A stretch of DNA of 64,000 nucleotides from an uncultured Lachnospiraceae bacterium (GTDB lineage Bacteria; Bacillota; Clostridia; Lachnospirales; Lachnospiraceae). This document shows positions 1 through 9,318 of the stretch, one piece after another. The notes under the pieces are model-generated. The model ran no database searches. It was not told the DNA's origin and saw only the letters and a program-made list of their open reading frames with translations. Position 1 is the stretch's first letter; the number at the start of each line of letters is the position of its first letter. The stretch spans positions 62,001 through 126,000 of the forward strand of contig CAJUDS010000002.1 in NCBI GenBank assembly GCA_910585345.1. Reading direction: 5' to 3'. The translations under genes were made by a program, and so were the position numbers.

Positions 1-506
1 TCATAGATAAAGTCCAGATATTTCTGCCGCTCCATCGGTGTTTCCAGCTTTGTAAACTCTTCCATTTCCATATAATTATGGGTATCATACGCCATCAGAG
101 CAAGCGCTTTGACCTGATACGTACCCTGATCCTGCCCCATACTGTACAGTTCGAATTTATTCCATGTGAAAGGAAGCGCCAGCAGCGCAATCAACAGCGG
201 AATCCAGTAAGAACCTACGTAAAAGGTAATCTCCGGTCTTACCGCCTCCCTTATCGTTCCCCCGCCGCGCAGCGCCCGGCCTGTCAAAATCACGGCCAGA
301 ACCGCCTGCATCAGTATGCAGACCACTAAAACGCCTGTGAAGCGGAACGTATCCGTCCAAAAAAACAGACTGCTCACTACAATATAGAGCGAAAAAAATC
401 CGCACACAGAAAAAACGATCATTTTAATGAAATTAACGCCCGGTTTTATCTTTGCAGTCAGATACCCCCATAAAACCAGGCTGATCATAGACAATAAAAG
501 AATCAT
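1..506 (-). CDS. GT-C-like polytopic membrane protein, C-terminus cut off by the window edge
   Basis: An open frame begins at an ATG at 506, just after a GGAGG box, and runs off the left edge without a stop, so only the first 168 residues are visible. They show about four hydrophobic segments (roughly residues 1-18, 30-50, 57-75 and 95-112). These are followed by a soluble loop with GQDQGTYQVKALAL. An acidic residue followed by aromatics in the first outer loop is typical of GT-C glycosyltransferases that use lipid-linked sugars, and similar loops occur in the genes at 5535 and 27926. The start lies 28 bases downstream of the CotH-like gene, so the two are probably co-transcribed. The enzyme class is inferred; no catalytic residue can be proven from this fragment. 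Confidence 0.75.
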   Translation of the reverse strand, partial: MILLLSMISLVLWGYLTAKIKPGVNFIKMIVFSVCGFFSLYIVVSSLFFWTDTFRFTGVLVVCILMQAVLAVILTGRALRGGGTIREAVRPEITFYVGSYWIPLLIALLALPFTWNKFELYSMGQDQGTYQVKALALMAYDTHNYMEMEEFTKLETPMERQKYLDFIY

Positions 507-534
507 GCTCCCTCCAAATGAAAACGCCAGTCTT

Positions 535-2532
535 TTACTCCCCGGCAGTCAGCAGGCTGCCGTCTGCATCACTGCGGTACTGCGCCACAAAATACAGGTC
601 ACTGCCATCATATGGCGCCGTAAAATCATAAGGCTCTTTCGTATAGCCATTCAGCCATCCTACAAAAGTATAGCCTTCCTTCACCGGCGCAAGCGGTTCT
701 TCCAGCACATCTCCTACCAGACCTTCCACATAGGATATGTACATATCTGCATCCCCGCCGTCCAAATACACCTTTTTCGACTCCCTGCCCTCGACCCACA
801 GCCCTGTCAGATACTGTTCTCTGACACGGATAAATGTCTCTAGCTGCTCCACATTGTCCCTGTATTCCTGCAGACGCGAAACAGCATCCGTCCCCTTGTT
901 TCTGCCCCAGCGCACGCCGTCCATCAGCGCGCTTGCCTCCGTCTTTTGTGAAAGTTCATCCAGGCGCCCGCCTTCCAGCTCTTTCAGAAGCGGAAGAAAA
1001 TCCGCCTCGTAGCAGTCCCTGACTGCGCGCCTGAAATCCTCTTTTTCATACAGACGATACCAAATTGAAAAATCATCCATCGGCAATGCCGCAAACAGCC
1101 CATAAGGACTGACACTGCTGATGTAATGCTGATTGGTCAGCGGACTCATAATCGGATTGCCCAGACTCATATCATAATCCCAGACCGGACCCGCATAGAT
1201 CCTCTTATCTTCTGCATCCGCATTTTTATAAAAATACTGGCTCGTGGAAGAAGCGTCATAATTACGCACAATCTCCTCCACCAGATATTTTTTTACAAAG
1301 CTCTCCTGGTCGATATAGTCCGTATAGTACAGACCTGTGCCCGGATTCCTCCCGTCCTCCGCATAGAGTGCGTCTTCAAATGTCTGCCAGCAGGCCGCCA
1401 TATACCGTACCTGTTCGCTGTCCGCATATTTGGGCCGCTTCACTGTCACCGGCTGTCCATGTCCGGTAATAAAGAAGCTCGCGCTCTCATAAATCCGGGA
1501 AGGGCGTTCGATTTCCAGCAGGTAGCCCCCTGTAATATCCTCCGTTCCCATCTGCGTATCATACCCCCGGTAAGCGGTACCGTTTTCCGCCAGCACAATG
1601 CCCGCCTGTTCCGGATCTTCTCTGGCAGTCTCCGACAGACCGGCAAGATCACGCTCCCAGGGCGCAGGATCATAGAGCGTGTAGTCCTCTAAATTACGGA
1701 TATCCACCCGCTGCGGTCCAATCTCCACCTTTTCGCACAGCTGGTAACAGCCCTGGTATTCTCCGTTCAGATACAAATCGACAAATCCGCTTTCCGGCGA
1801 ATACGGCATCCCCGCCTGCGCCGCCATATCATATGTCACCTTGTTCCGCAACAGCGTCTTATCCGACCAGTTACTGAGCAGGTTCCACTTTACAGCGCTT
1901 CCCATCCCCAGAAAATCCGTCGCTTTTTCCATTGTCATCTGGTATGGCTTCTTCACCCAGTCCGCAGATGTATTGCCCCGTACCCGCAGACCTGCAACCT
2001 TTCCCGCCGCCTGCGTCCTGCCATCCGCATCCACCAGCAGCACGCCGGCTCCCGCCTGCTCCTCATAAGGCGATTTGGGCAACGCCTCCCGCTGCGCATT
2101 GTCCATATCCACAAACAACGCAGGAATATGCGCCGCCGTCATTACCTCCAGCGCATATTCCTTACCGCCTGCCGTCAGTACATGGCCTCCCGCCGTCAGG
2201 AGATCTGTTCTGCCAAAAAGATCCGGCCTGCTGCCGTCTATGGTGATCTCACCGCCCTCGGTGGTCCATACTTTCAAACTGTCGCCTTCCTGCCAGAAAG
2301 AAGGCAGAAACAGATAATATTTACTTTCTTTTTCATTCCACCACAAACTGATCGTTTCCCGCCGGTAATGGGCGAGCGGCACCGAAACATAAATCCCGCC
2401 GTTTTCTTCCTTCCAGCGCTTCCTGCCCGGCAGGCCGTCTCCCACTGTCCGCTCTCCCCAGACGGCGCCGGTCACAGTCAGCAGCAGGAGGGAAATCGCT
2501 GATACTATAAAACAGATCGTTCTTCTTTTCAT
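535..2532 (-). CDS. CotH-like kinase family surface protein with C-terminal InlB-type repeat
   Basis: This 665-residue protein starts with a basic stretch and a hydrophobic signal or anchor (about residues 5-24), so it should act outside the cell. The middle carries CotH kinase hallmarks: RGNTS at 185-189, KKPYQ at 194-198, and WDYDMSLGN at 451-459, which corresponds to the metal-binding acidic motif of CotH kinases. Residues 617-651 (EGYTFVGW and following) resemble a Listeria-Bacteroides/InlB B-repeat used for surface display. CotH proteins phosphorylate spore-coat proteins in Bacillus. Here the genes around it build glycans, so the substrate may be a surface protein or sugar, which is inference. 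It lies 12 bases after the epimerase gene and is a clear paralog of the protein at 16982-18745. Confidence 0.9.
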   Translation of the reverse strand: MKRRTICFIVSAISLLLLTVTGAVWGERTVGDGLPGRKRWKEENGGIYVSVPLAHYRRETISLWWNEKESKYYLFLPSFWQEGDSLKVWTTEGGEITIDGSRPDLFGRTDLLTAGGHVLTAGGKEYALEVMTAAHIPALFVDMDNAQREALPKSPYEEQAGAGVLLVDADGRTQAAGKVAGLRVRGNTSADWVKKPYQMTMEKATDFLGMGSAVKWNLLSNWSDKTLLRNKVTYDMAAQAGMPYSPESGFVDLYLNGEYQGCYQLCEKVEIGPQRVDIRNLEDYTLYDPAPWERDLAGLSETAREDPEQAGIVLAENGTAYRGYDTQMGTEDITGGYLLEIERPSRIYESASFFITGHGQPVTVKRPKYADSEQVRYMAACWQTFEDALYAEDGRNPGTGLYYTDYIDQESFVKKYLVEEIVRNYDASSTSQYFYKNADAEDKRIYAGPVWDYDMSLGNPIMSPLTNQHYISSVSPYGLFAALPMDDFSIWYRLYEKEDFRRAVRDCYEADFLPLLKELEGGRLDELSQKTEASALMDGVRWGRNKGTDAVSRLQEYRDNVEQLETFIRVREQYLTGLWVEGRESKKVYLDGGDADMYISYVEGLVGDVLEEPLAPVKEGYTFVGWLNGYTKEPYDFTAPYDGSDLYFVAQYRSDADGSLLTAGE

Positions 2533-2544
2533 CCGGTCTCCCTG

Positions 2545-3540
2545 TTAGTACCGATAATACTCTTTGAACCATTCGACAAATGCCGCCAGGCCTTCTTCAA
2601 TTGAAGTATCCGGTTTAAACTGATAATCCCGCATCAGTTCCGATACGTCCGCATAGGTCTGGTATACATCCCCCGGCTGCATGGGATAATATTCTTTCAC
2701 CGCTTCTCTGCCAAGGCATCTCTCCAATGTAGAAATAAAATCCATCAGCTTCACCGGCTTATTGTTGCCGATGTTATAGATTTTGTAAGCAACGCCCTTT
2801 TCGTTTTTCTCCGGTGGATTGCACAGGATATTGTATACCCCTGTCACAATATCGTCAATATATGTGAAATCACGCATCATATCGCCGTTGTTATAGATCT
2901 GAATGGGCTGACCCTCCATAATCTTTTTGGCAAATTTAAAATATGCCATATCCGGCCGTCCCATCGGACCGTAGACGGTAAAAAACCGCAGCCCCGTCAC
3001 CGGATAATCATACAGTTTACTGTAAGCATGCGCCATCAGCTCATTGGATTTCTTGGTGGCCGCATACAGGCTCACCGGGCCGTCTACCTTATCGTCGGTA
3101 GAAAAAGGCACCTTTTCATTCCCCCCATAGACAGAGCTGGATGACGCAAACACCAGATGCTCCGTTCCGAAACGGCGGCATCCTTCCAAAATATGGAAAA
3201 ATCCTACCAGATTGGACGACACATAGGCATCCGGATTGTCAATGCTATACCGCACGCCGGCCTGCGCGCCCAGATTGACCACGATGTGCGGCCGATATGT
3301 CTCAAAAACAGAAAATACCGCTTCCTTGTCCGCCAAATCACCTTTTACAAAGCAATACGCCGGGTACTTTTTCAAAACCGCTAACCGCTCTTCTTTCAGA
3401 GACACATCATAATAATCGTTCATATTGTCAAAACCGATCACCCTCGCCCCATGATCCAGCAGACGTCTTGATAAATGAAAACCAATAAACCCGGCGCCTC
3501 CTGTGATACAATACACTTTCGTTTTATCAAACTCTTTCAT
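2545..3540 (-). CDS. UDP-glucuronate 4-epimerase-like NAD-dependent epimerase
   Basis: This 331-residue cytoplasmic enzyme is a short-chain dehydrogenase-type sugar epimerase. The NAD-binding loop TGGAGFIG is at 13-20, the serine-rich SSSSVYG at 133-139, and the YxxxK pair in YAATK at 159-163. The stretch AQAGVRYS at 92-99 is characteristic of UDP-glucuronate 4-epimerases, which interconvert UDP-GlcA and UDP-GalA, rather than of GalE. It would supply UDP-galacturonic acid to glycan assembly. The ATG overlaps the stop of the preceding membrane-protein gene in an ATGA arrangement with GGAGG upstream, suggesting translational coupling. A related NDP-hexuronate specificity cannot be excluded. Confidence 0.9.
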   Translation of the reverse strand: MKEFDKTKVYCITGGAGFIGFHLSRRLLDHGARVIGFDNMNDYYDVSLKEERLAVLKKYPAYCFVKGDLADKEAVFSVFETYRPHIVVNLGAQAGVRYSIDNPDAYVSSNLVGFFHILEGCRRFGTEHLVFASSSSVYGGNEKVPFSTDDKVDGPVSLYAATKKSNELMAHAYSKLYDYPVTGLRFFTVYGPMGRPDMAYFKFAKKIMEGQPIQIYNNGDMMRDFTYIDDIVTGVYNILCNPPEKNEKGVAYKIYNIGNNKPVKLMDFISTLERCLGREAVKEYYPMQPGDVYQTYADVSELMRDYQFKPDTSIEEGLAAFVEWFKEYYRY

Positions 3541-4433
3541 TCTGTCTCCTCCATAATGATCTGTCCGTTGCTCAAAGGCTCCGTCCGAATATAAAAATCA
3601 TCTCTGTCCGCATCCGCAGACGACTTATACTCTTTTTTCTTCTCTTCCGCAAATTCCGCCCGGTCAAAAATATAAATATCATAATTTTCCACGGTCGTTA
3701 AATACGTAAATTCATAATCCTCAATCGGCTTACTGCCCACAATGGGGGTGCCTGCGCGCAGTACGATGTACTCCACCCCCTGCTGCTTGGCATAGTCTGT
3801 CACATCAAACGAATGAACCGGACTCTCCTCCATCGTATGGTACAACGGATTACTGCTCCAGCCGTCCACCAGCGCTTCCCGGCCGTATGCCAGATGGATT
3901 CCCGCATCGTACTGACGAATAAACTGCAGCATTTCGCTGGGTACGACCGCTTTTACATCCCTGCCTTCCACATGCATCACATCGGCTGTGGAAATCACCG
4001 AACCCGGCAGGTGATAGAGATTCTCCGCTTTTGTCACCATTGGATTACAATAGATCAGACTGCCGCTCTGCGCCAGAAACAGCACAAACAGTACGGAAAT
4101 CACAGCCCGTTTCCTTCTCGCCTCGATCTGGCTGACGGCCCTGGCAGCCCCATAGGCGGTTACCATCCCCATAGGAATCAGCCACAGCAGCCTGTAGTAA
4201 ACCTGGGAATCAAGAAAAATATGAATGGCCGCATAGGAAAACAAGGGAAAAAAGAACAGTCCTGCCAGCCCCGCCGTCAGATAGACAAACAATATTTTGA
4301 TCTCTTTTCGCTCCTCCACCACCCACAAATATAAAACTGCCGCTGTCACCAGTATCGTCATCATACTGCTGCCGCCATAATCCCGGTAGATCGCAAGCGT
4401 AGTCCTGAATACGTCGCCCATAGTTTCCCTCAT
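3537..4433 (-). CDS. C-terminal half of a GT-C-like (DUF6077-type) membrane protein, probably split by a frameshift
   Basis: The 298-residue reading has about three membrane helices in residues 20-110, followed by a soluble domain of about 190 residues. This is the usual tail of a GT-C-type membrane protein, but the helix-rich front half is missing. The front half lies directly upstream in another frame (4489-5535). Removing one A from the A-rich junction at about 4487-4495 joins both into a single 665-residue open frame. If translated on its own, it could start at 4433 (ATG right after GGGAGG, too close to be ideal) or at 4421 (ATG five bases after GAGGG). The overlap of its stop with the epimerase start shows tight operon packing. 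Function: probable extracytoplasmic glycosyl transfer, inferred only. Confidence 0.75.
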   Translation of the reverse strand: MRETMGDVFRTTLAIYRDYGGSSMMTILVTAAVLYLWVVEERKEIKILFVYLTAGLAGLFFFPLFSYAAIHIFLDSQVYYRLLWLIPMGMVTAYGAARAVSQIEARRKRAVISVLFVLFLAQSGSLIYCNPMVTKAENLYHLPGSVISTADVMHVEGRDVKAVVPSEMLQFIRQYDAGIHLAYGREALVDGWSSNPLYHTMEESPVHSFDVTDYAKQQGVEYIVLRAGTPIVGSKPIEDYEFTYLTTVENYDIYIFDRAEFAEEKKKEYKSSADADRDDFYIRTEPLSNGQIIMEETE

Positions 4434-4488
4434 TCCTCCCTGCCCGCGGAAATAAGAATGCTGAGATTTCTCCGGTAAGCAGGCGCTT

Positions 4489-5535
4489 TTATTTTAAGAA
4501 CAAATATAACAGGCCGAAAAACATGCTCGGCACGAGACAGGCGCCTGTCTGTAAAAGCAGCAGCGCCTTCCTTTTTACCACCGACATAATAACAGCCGCC
4601 AGAAACAACAGAATCGGAACCGTGAAAATACCGGTGCTTGTTGTAAAGATAGTGCACAGAATCAGCACAAACAGCATGGCCCATTCTCCTACGTCCATCT
4701 CATCCCTGGCCATAAACAACAGCCACAGAAACAACAGCGGCACCATAAGATTGGAAAACATTGCTTTTCCCTGCCAGGTCCTTGTATAGGCAAAACTTTC
4801 CGCCGCATAAATGGACACATTGCCAAACAGATACCATACATTCAGAAACAGCAGAAACAGCCATTTGCTTTTTCGCTGCAAAGGAAACAACTGCGTTCCT
4901 GCCTGTCCGTAAATGCTGTACATCAACAGCAGAAACAGAATGCTGATATAACTGTGGCAGATAATCGTCACGTGGATACCGCTCACCTCCGAAAGCCAGG
5001 CCATAAAGATCGGCGCACAGGAAAGCGCGTGCCTGATATCCAGTTCTCCGTCAGCCCCATAGTAAGGCGTAAACCGGTACATCGTATCCGTGTGCTGACT
5101 TGTCAGGGAAACAGCTACATAAAAGGAATCATCTCCGTCCAGATACTGCATATGGAAAGCAAAATACATCTGCAGCGCAATCAAAAGCAGTACAAGAGCC
5201 ATCAAAAAAATCAGTCCCCGGTCCGGCTTTGCCTCTTTCAGCCGCCGCAGACATACGGGGAAACACCGCCGCCCCATAAAAAGAAATACGGTAGCCAAAA
5301 CACCGATCACAATCGTATAGCACTGCACCGCCCTTGTAAAGGAAGACTCGCAGACGATAAACGGCACTGTCAACACCTGAAATACACCGAACATCATCAT
5401 CCATCCGCTCAGCCAGACCATACCGAAGGATTTATGCTCCTCTCTCATAAAATGAACCGGCAGCAGACCCATGCAAAACGGCAGCACCCATGTACAGACC
5501 GCCAGCAGACCTAAATGTAACCACATTGCACTCAC
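4489..5535 (-). CDS. N-terminal half of a GT-C-like (DUF6077-type) membrane protein, ends early
   Basis: The 348-residue reading is almost entirely hydrophobic, with about eight or nine predicted helices. The first large outer loop contains LDGDDSFYVAVSL, an acidic-aromatic pattern expected for the catalytic loop of a GT-C enzyme. It stops within an A-rich stretch just before the complementary C-terminal half, so the intact gene probably covers 3537-5535. The start is a GTG at 5535, overlapping the stop of the SGNH-like gene by four bases with GGGAG seven bases upstream; an ATG follows at 5526. I place it in the DUF6077-type group from its overall look, not from a search. Whether the break is real or a sequencing slip cannot be decided here. 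Confidence 0.78.
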   Translation of the reverse strand: MSAMWLHLGLLAVCTWVLPFCMGLLPVHFMREEHKSFGMVWLSGWMMMFGVFQVLTVPFIVCESSFTRAVQCYTIVIGVLATVFLFMGRRCFPVCLRRLKEAKPDRGLIFLMALVLLLIALQMYFAFHMQYLDGDDSFYVAVSLTSQHTDTMYRFTPYYGADGELDIRHALSCAPIFMAWLSEVSGIHVTIICHSYISILFLLLMYSIYGQAGTQLFPLQRKSKWLFLLFLNVWYLFGNVSIYAAESFAYTRTWQGKAMFSNLMVPLLFLWLLFMARDEMDVGEWAMLFVLILCTIFTTSTGIFTVPILLFLAAVIMSVVKRKALLLLQTGACLVPSMFFGLLYLFLK

Positions 5536-6611
5536 TCACTTTCTCCCAAAAGCGCATCATAGTCATAGCCGTCTATCATGCGTTTCATCTTCTGCAGCTC
5601 TTCTTTATAGTTTTCCCGCGACAGTCTGTAGTAATTGCGGCCGTCGGCAAAGCAATGCGTCATAAAGCGGTTGACGCTCTGGTTATAATGCCCGGCATCC
5701 GCATAGAAATCAAGATCGCAGACAATCTCTTCCTCGGCCGGAAAGAAGAAAAGCTCCACATTGTCATATGCTAACAGTTTTTCCATGAAATACTCATATT
5801 CATACATCACCGCGTCCATTTGATTGTTCCGGACATACTCATACCAGTAAAGGATACTGTACGGCGGGAAAAATATGGTAAAGGTCGTATCCGGATGAGA
5901 TTCCAGCATGGGCAGAATATTGGCCTGCAGATTTGCCTCCAGGCCGTCGATAAACATGTCATCAGGAAAATATGCGTCGTTTTTTTCCGGCGCCGTGTAA
6001 TGAGACAATACATATTCCCTGCTATAGCAGCCCTGCAGCTGCTCCTCCGAGGAATACACAGCGCTTAAGTCGGTAGGCTGACGCTCTATTACCGGCTTCA
6101 CGATATAGTCCAGCAGCACGTCCTTGTTATACCAGTAATTCACATCATCCGCCAGACTGTCATTGTACAAATATTCCGGCAGCGGATATTTCGTCTCCTC
6201 CGTACCGCCCGTATACGAAGCCAGATCCACACCGATAAACACATGCTTCAGCTCCTGCCCGCTTTCATCCGCACGCTCTATCATGTTACGGATGTCTCTG
6301 GGATACGCGCCGTTATAAGAGAGCTTTATCATCTGCAGACCCATCTTTTCCGCAAACCAGTCCGTCTCAAAGTTCACTGTCATGGAAGAACCGAGCATGA
6401 TACTGTCATATTCCATATGTTTTGCCATCCCCGGATTCTGGCTGAGCTGGTTGTCGATCTGATACGGAAATCCGTCAAGCGGCCTGTGATAATGGAAAAA
6501 CGGATCCACCCATACCACAAGCGCGGCAATCCCGGCCAGGCCTGCCGTTATCAGCAGACCCGTCATTTTCAGCCATCCCGCATACGTCATATCTTTTGTA
6601 ATCGTGATCAC
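5532..6611 (-). CDS. SGNH/DltD-like membrane-anchored protein paired with an MBOAT acyltransferase
   Basis: This 359-residue protein has one N-terminal membrane helix (about residues 13-35) and a soluble outer domain. A GDS-like block LGSSMT at 73-78 and a late DAGHYN motif near residue 320 supply the Ser and Asp/His expected of SGNH-fold esterases and acyltransferases. Such proteins (DltD, AlgJ/AlgX, PatB types) take an acyl group from an MBOAT partner and place it on a polymer outside the membrane. The MBOAT gene lies just upstream (6641-8143). The start is probably the GTG at 6611, since the only nearby ATG (6590) has a poorly placed ribosome site. The acyl group and target are unknown; acetyl is the most common case. 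Confidence 0.82.
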   Translation of the reverse strand: MITITKDMTYAGWLKMTGLLITAGLAGIAALVVWVDPFFHYHRPLDGFPYQIDNQLSQNPGMAKHMEYDSIMLGSSMTVNFETDWFAEKMGLQMIKLSYNGAYPRDIRNMIERADESGQELKHVFIGVDLASYTGGTEETKYPLPEYLYNDSLADDVNYWYNKDVLLDYIVKPVIERQPTDLSAVYSSEEQLQGCYSREYVLSHYTAPEKNDAYFPDDMFIDGLEANLQANILPMLESHPDTTFTIFFPPYSILYWYEYVRNNQMDAVMYEYEYFMEKLLAYDNVELFFFPAEEEIVCDLDFYADAGHYNQSVNRFMTHCFADGRNYYRLSRENYKEELQKMKRMIDGYDYDALLGESE

Positions 6612-6640
6612 CCCTGTGTAAAAATACCCGTCATGAATGT

Positions 6641-8143
6641 CTAAAAATTAAAATACAGAAAAGCGCTCACTTCCGAAAACGAAATAAGACACCATAAATA
6701 CAAAACCGCCACAAATATCCCTTTTGCAGCCGTCGGCCGAAACCGCTGTGTTTTTTCCGTAACGTTTTTACAGAAAAGCAGCAGAAACCAGGCAGCCGCC
6801 ATGTAACCGCACATAAGCATATAATCACATAAGACAGCGCCCGCAAACATCCCGCCGCCCAGCCTGTCCACACGAAGCGTTTTCAAACAATAGAAAAATT
6901 CCGGCGTCCGGAACTGTTCTGCAAACGCTACTGGTATCCCGGCAAGGCTATAACCGCCCCCGGCCGCCTTCTGCAGTATGTAAAAAGCCTGCTCCATACT
7001 GTCCGCCCGGAAAAACACAAACGTAAACAGCACAAATACGAGATTGACAAACCATGTCAATACGCCGGGCAGCTTTTCTATCGCGGGCAGAAACCGTTTT
7101 ACCAGCACATACATACCGCCATGCAGCGCGCCCCAGCAGAGAAATGTCCATCCCGCGCCATGCCAGATACCGCTGGCCAGATAGACCAAAAACAAATTAA
7201 AATACGTGCGCAGCGCGCCCTTCCTGTTGCCGCCAAGCGGAATATAAAGATATCTCGTAAAAAAGCGTTTGAGCGTAATATGCCACCGCCGCCAGAAATC
7301 GACCAGATGCCGCGCCCGATACGGAGACAGGAAATTAACCGGAATCTCAATGTTAAACATAAAACCGATGCCGCGCGCCATATCACTGTATCCGCTGAAA
7401 TCGAAATAAAGCTGCACGATGTAACTGACCATCATCCAGACGGCTGCCAGACCATTCAGACTTTCAAGATTGCCAAACCCCCAGGCAACCGCCTTCCCGA
7501 ATACATCCGCAATCAGCACTTTTTTGGCAAGCCCGCAGACAAATGCGTAAACGCCTCTGGAAGCATTGCCCGCATCCCACTTCTTTTTCTCTTTGTCGCG
7601 GAACTGGCCGATCATCTCATCGTGGCTTACAATCGGCCCCGCAATGAGCTGCGGAAAAAAAGTGACAAACAATGCATAATCTATAAAAGAATAATTTTCC
7701 GTTTCCCCACGATAGGTATCCGCCAGAAATCCAATCTGCTGAAAAGTAAAAAAGCTGATACCCAGGGGAAGCAGCACATGCTGCAGCGCCAGATCAAGAT
7801 GAAACAGCGCATTGATATTTTCCAGAAAAAAATCAAAGTATTTATAATAAAACAGTACGCCAAGATTGACCGCCGCCCCGGCAGCCGTCAGGTACAAATC
7901 CCTCCTGCGACACTCCTGACGCCCCCTGTGTCCCAGAATGATTCTGTACAGAAAATAGTTTCCCACAATGCTTCCCACAATAATCGGGAGATACCGGATA
8001 TTGAACCAGGCATAAAACCAAAGAGACATTCCTGTCAGCCACAGCTTGCCCCATTCATATTTCCCCCATGCGCTGCAGATAAAATATCCCGCCAGACAAA
8101 GGGGCAGAAACAATAACAGAAAAATATAAGAATTAAACAGCAT
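6641..8143 (-). CDS. MBOAT family O-acyltransferase (AlgI/DltB-like)
   Basis: A 500-residue polytopic membrane protein with the full MBOAT pattern: FFPQLIAGPI near 163-171, WRRWHITL at 284-291, YIPLGGNRKG near 300-309, and SGIWHGA with the catalytic His at 328. These enzymes move an acyl group from a cytoplasmic donor across the membrane to a secreted polymer or partner. The SGNH-like gene follows directly downstream, and an acyltransferase-3 gene overlaps its start by 11 bases, so the three form an acylation module. It is the first of three MBOAT genes in this window; the others are at 21458 and 40039. Confidence 0.94.
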   Translation of the reverse strand: MLFNSYIFLLLFLPLCLAGYFICSAWGKYEWGKLWLTGMSLWFYAWFNIRYLPIIVGSIVGNYFLYRIILGHRGRQECRRRDLYLTAAGAAVNLGVLFYYKYFDFFLENINALFHLDLALQHVLLPLGISFFTFQQIGFLADTYRGETENYSFIDYALFVTFFPQLIAGPIVSHDEMIGQFRDKEKKKWDAGNASRGVYAFVCGLAKKVLIADVFGKAVAWGFGNLESLNGLAAVWMMVSYIVQLYFDFSGYSDMARGIGFMFNIEIPVNFLSPYRARHLVDFWRRWHITLKRFFTRYLYIPLGGNRKGALRTYFNLFLVYLASGIWHGAGWTFLCWGALHGGMYVLVKRFLPAIEKLPGVLTWFVNLVFVLFTFVFFRADSMEQAFYILQKAAGGGYSLAGIPVAFAEQFRTPEFFYCLKTLRVDRLGGGMFAGAVLCDYMLMCGYMAAAWFLLLFCKNVTEKTQRFRPTAAKGIFVAVLYLWCLISFSEVSAFLYFNF

Positions 8144-9152
8144 CGCTACTCTTTTCAGGAATCCCGCACAGGATCCTGAACACCTTTGCTTTTGTTAAAA
8201 TAAATCTGGATACCGCCAGTACAAGCAGCGTATCCGCTATAAAATTACCGGCAATAATGGCAACAGGATTCCGTATCTGCAAAATGGACACCAGCATTGT
8301 CCGCGTCGCTACCAGGGCATACGCGTCCAGAAGATACATCTGCAGCGACCACCTCCCGCAGGCGCCGATAAAACCGGCCGCTTTGCCCCGGCACACAGAT
8401 GCGGCGGCAAAAAAGAATACAAAACTTCCCATGACGCATACTAGTTCCAGCAGCATGCCAAACGGATAAAAATATCCTCCGCTTTCAAATGCATGGAATC
8501 CTGCAAAGCATATCGACATCAAAATACCGGCAGGCAGCAGGTTGCGTTTCCGTTCGACGGCAGGCAACAGCGTATCCGCTTTTTTGTGCAGACAATATCC
8601 GAGGAAAAAGTACCACAAATACTGGCAGACCATATTAAAAAGCAGGAAATCCGTCATATACGGCTTGAGCGCAAACAAAACCGCCACAGCTGCAACGCCT
8701 GCCTTCCGCTGCCGCTCACTTCCCTGCAGCAGCGTCTCCAGCGCCGGAAATGCCATCGCAATTACAAACAACGTCCACAAAAACCAGTCGCTGCCGCCAT
8801 ACAACACAAAATCAAGGACAGCGCCCTTCGCATCCATCTGCTCATGGACGAGCGGATTGGGCACCAGTCTCGGCAGTATATCAAGCAGCGAAAACGCAAC
8901 ATGAGGAACAAGAATCCGTCTGCATTTGCGCAGAGCATATTCCTTGTAACCGCCTCTGCATGAATAACAGAATCCCGATACGAGAAAAAACAACGGCATC
9001 TGCACTGTCCACAAAAACTTATGCAGCATCCTGCACCACAAAATCTCGTGCAAGTCCAGAGGAAACACAATAATAGAATGATACAGAAGCACCATCAATA
9101 TCGCCATCCCCCGCAATATGTCTATTTCTTTCCATCGTTTTTGCTCTGCCAT
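8133..9152 (-). CDS. Acyltransferase-3 family membrane protein
   Basis: A 339-residue protein with about ten membrane helices. The N-terminus reads DILRGMAILMVLLYHS, the Arg plus His pattern of the acyltransferase-3 (OafA/NodX/WecH) family, with a second basic loop (RKCRRILVPH). Members transfer acyl groups, usually acetyl, from acetyl-CoA to sugars of surface polymers. It is the first gene of the minus-strand run ending at the left edge. The ATG at 9152 has GAGGG seven bases upstream, and a promoter lies just beyond. Having both this and an MBOAT enzyme suggests two different O-acyl modifications, or that this protein modifies a lipid-linked precursor; that is inference. Confidence 0.9.
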   Translation of the reverse strand: MAEQKRWKEIDILRGMAILMVLLYHSIIVFPLDLHEILWCRMLHKFLWTVQMPLFFLVSGFCYSCRGGYKEYALRKCRRILVPHVAFSLLDILPRLVPNPLVHEQMDAKGAVLDFVLYGGSDWFLWTLFVIAMAFPALETLLQGSERQRKAGVAAVAVLFALKPYMTDFLLFNMVCQYLWYFFLGYCLHKKADTLLPAVERKRNLLPAGILMSICFAGFHAFESGGYFYPFGMLLELVCVMGSFVFFFAAASVCRGKAAGFIGACGRWSLQMYLLDAYALVATRTMLVSILQIRNPVAIIAGNFIADTLLVLAVSRFILTKAKVFRILCGIPEKSSDAV

Positions 9153-9176
9153 GGGAGTCCCTCACTAGATTGCTAT

Positions 9177-9205
9177 ATTTTATCATACTCCCCATTTTAT
9201 TACAA
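9177..9205 (-). promoter_or_regulatory. Promoter for the minus-strand run 9152-1
   Basis: On the minus strand TTGTAA (9200-9205) is followed after exactly 17 bases by TAAAAT (9177-9182), preceded by TG to make an extended -10. It lies about 25 bases upstream of the acyltransferase-3 start and is divergent to the promoter at 9229-9259. Confidence 0.6.
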
Positions 9206-9228
9206 CTTTATCACAATTTTTTCCCGGA

Positions 9229-9259
9229 TTGACATCTTTTGGAAAATATATGATATAAT
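9229..9259 (+). promoter_or_regulatory. Promoter for the plus-strand run 9319-13249
   Basis: TTGACA (9229-9234) and TATAAT (9254-9259) are both perfect sigma-A boxes, but their spacing is 19 bases, longer than the usual 17. An extended -10 TG at 9251-9252 may compensate. Transcription should begin near 9266, which makes the ATG at 9268 leaderless and favours the ATG at 9319 as the true start. Confidence 0.65.
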
Positions 9260-9318
9260 AAGCGATAATGAAATACGAACTCTATTCATTCATGACCTGG
9301 AAAAGGATCGATCAGCCT

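Noticed and set aside
535..2532. Long open frames on the opposite strand of the CotH, MBOAT and GT genes
   Set aside because: They mirror real genes in GC-rich stretches, have no ribosome sites and give low-complexity products rich in Pro, His, Arg and Ser.
9268..9318. ATG at 9268 as start of the first plus-strand gene
   Set aside because: It lies nine bases after the -10 box, so it would be leaderless without a ribosome site; the ATG at 9319 is better placed.
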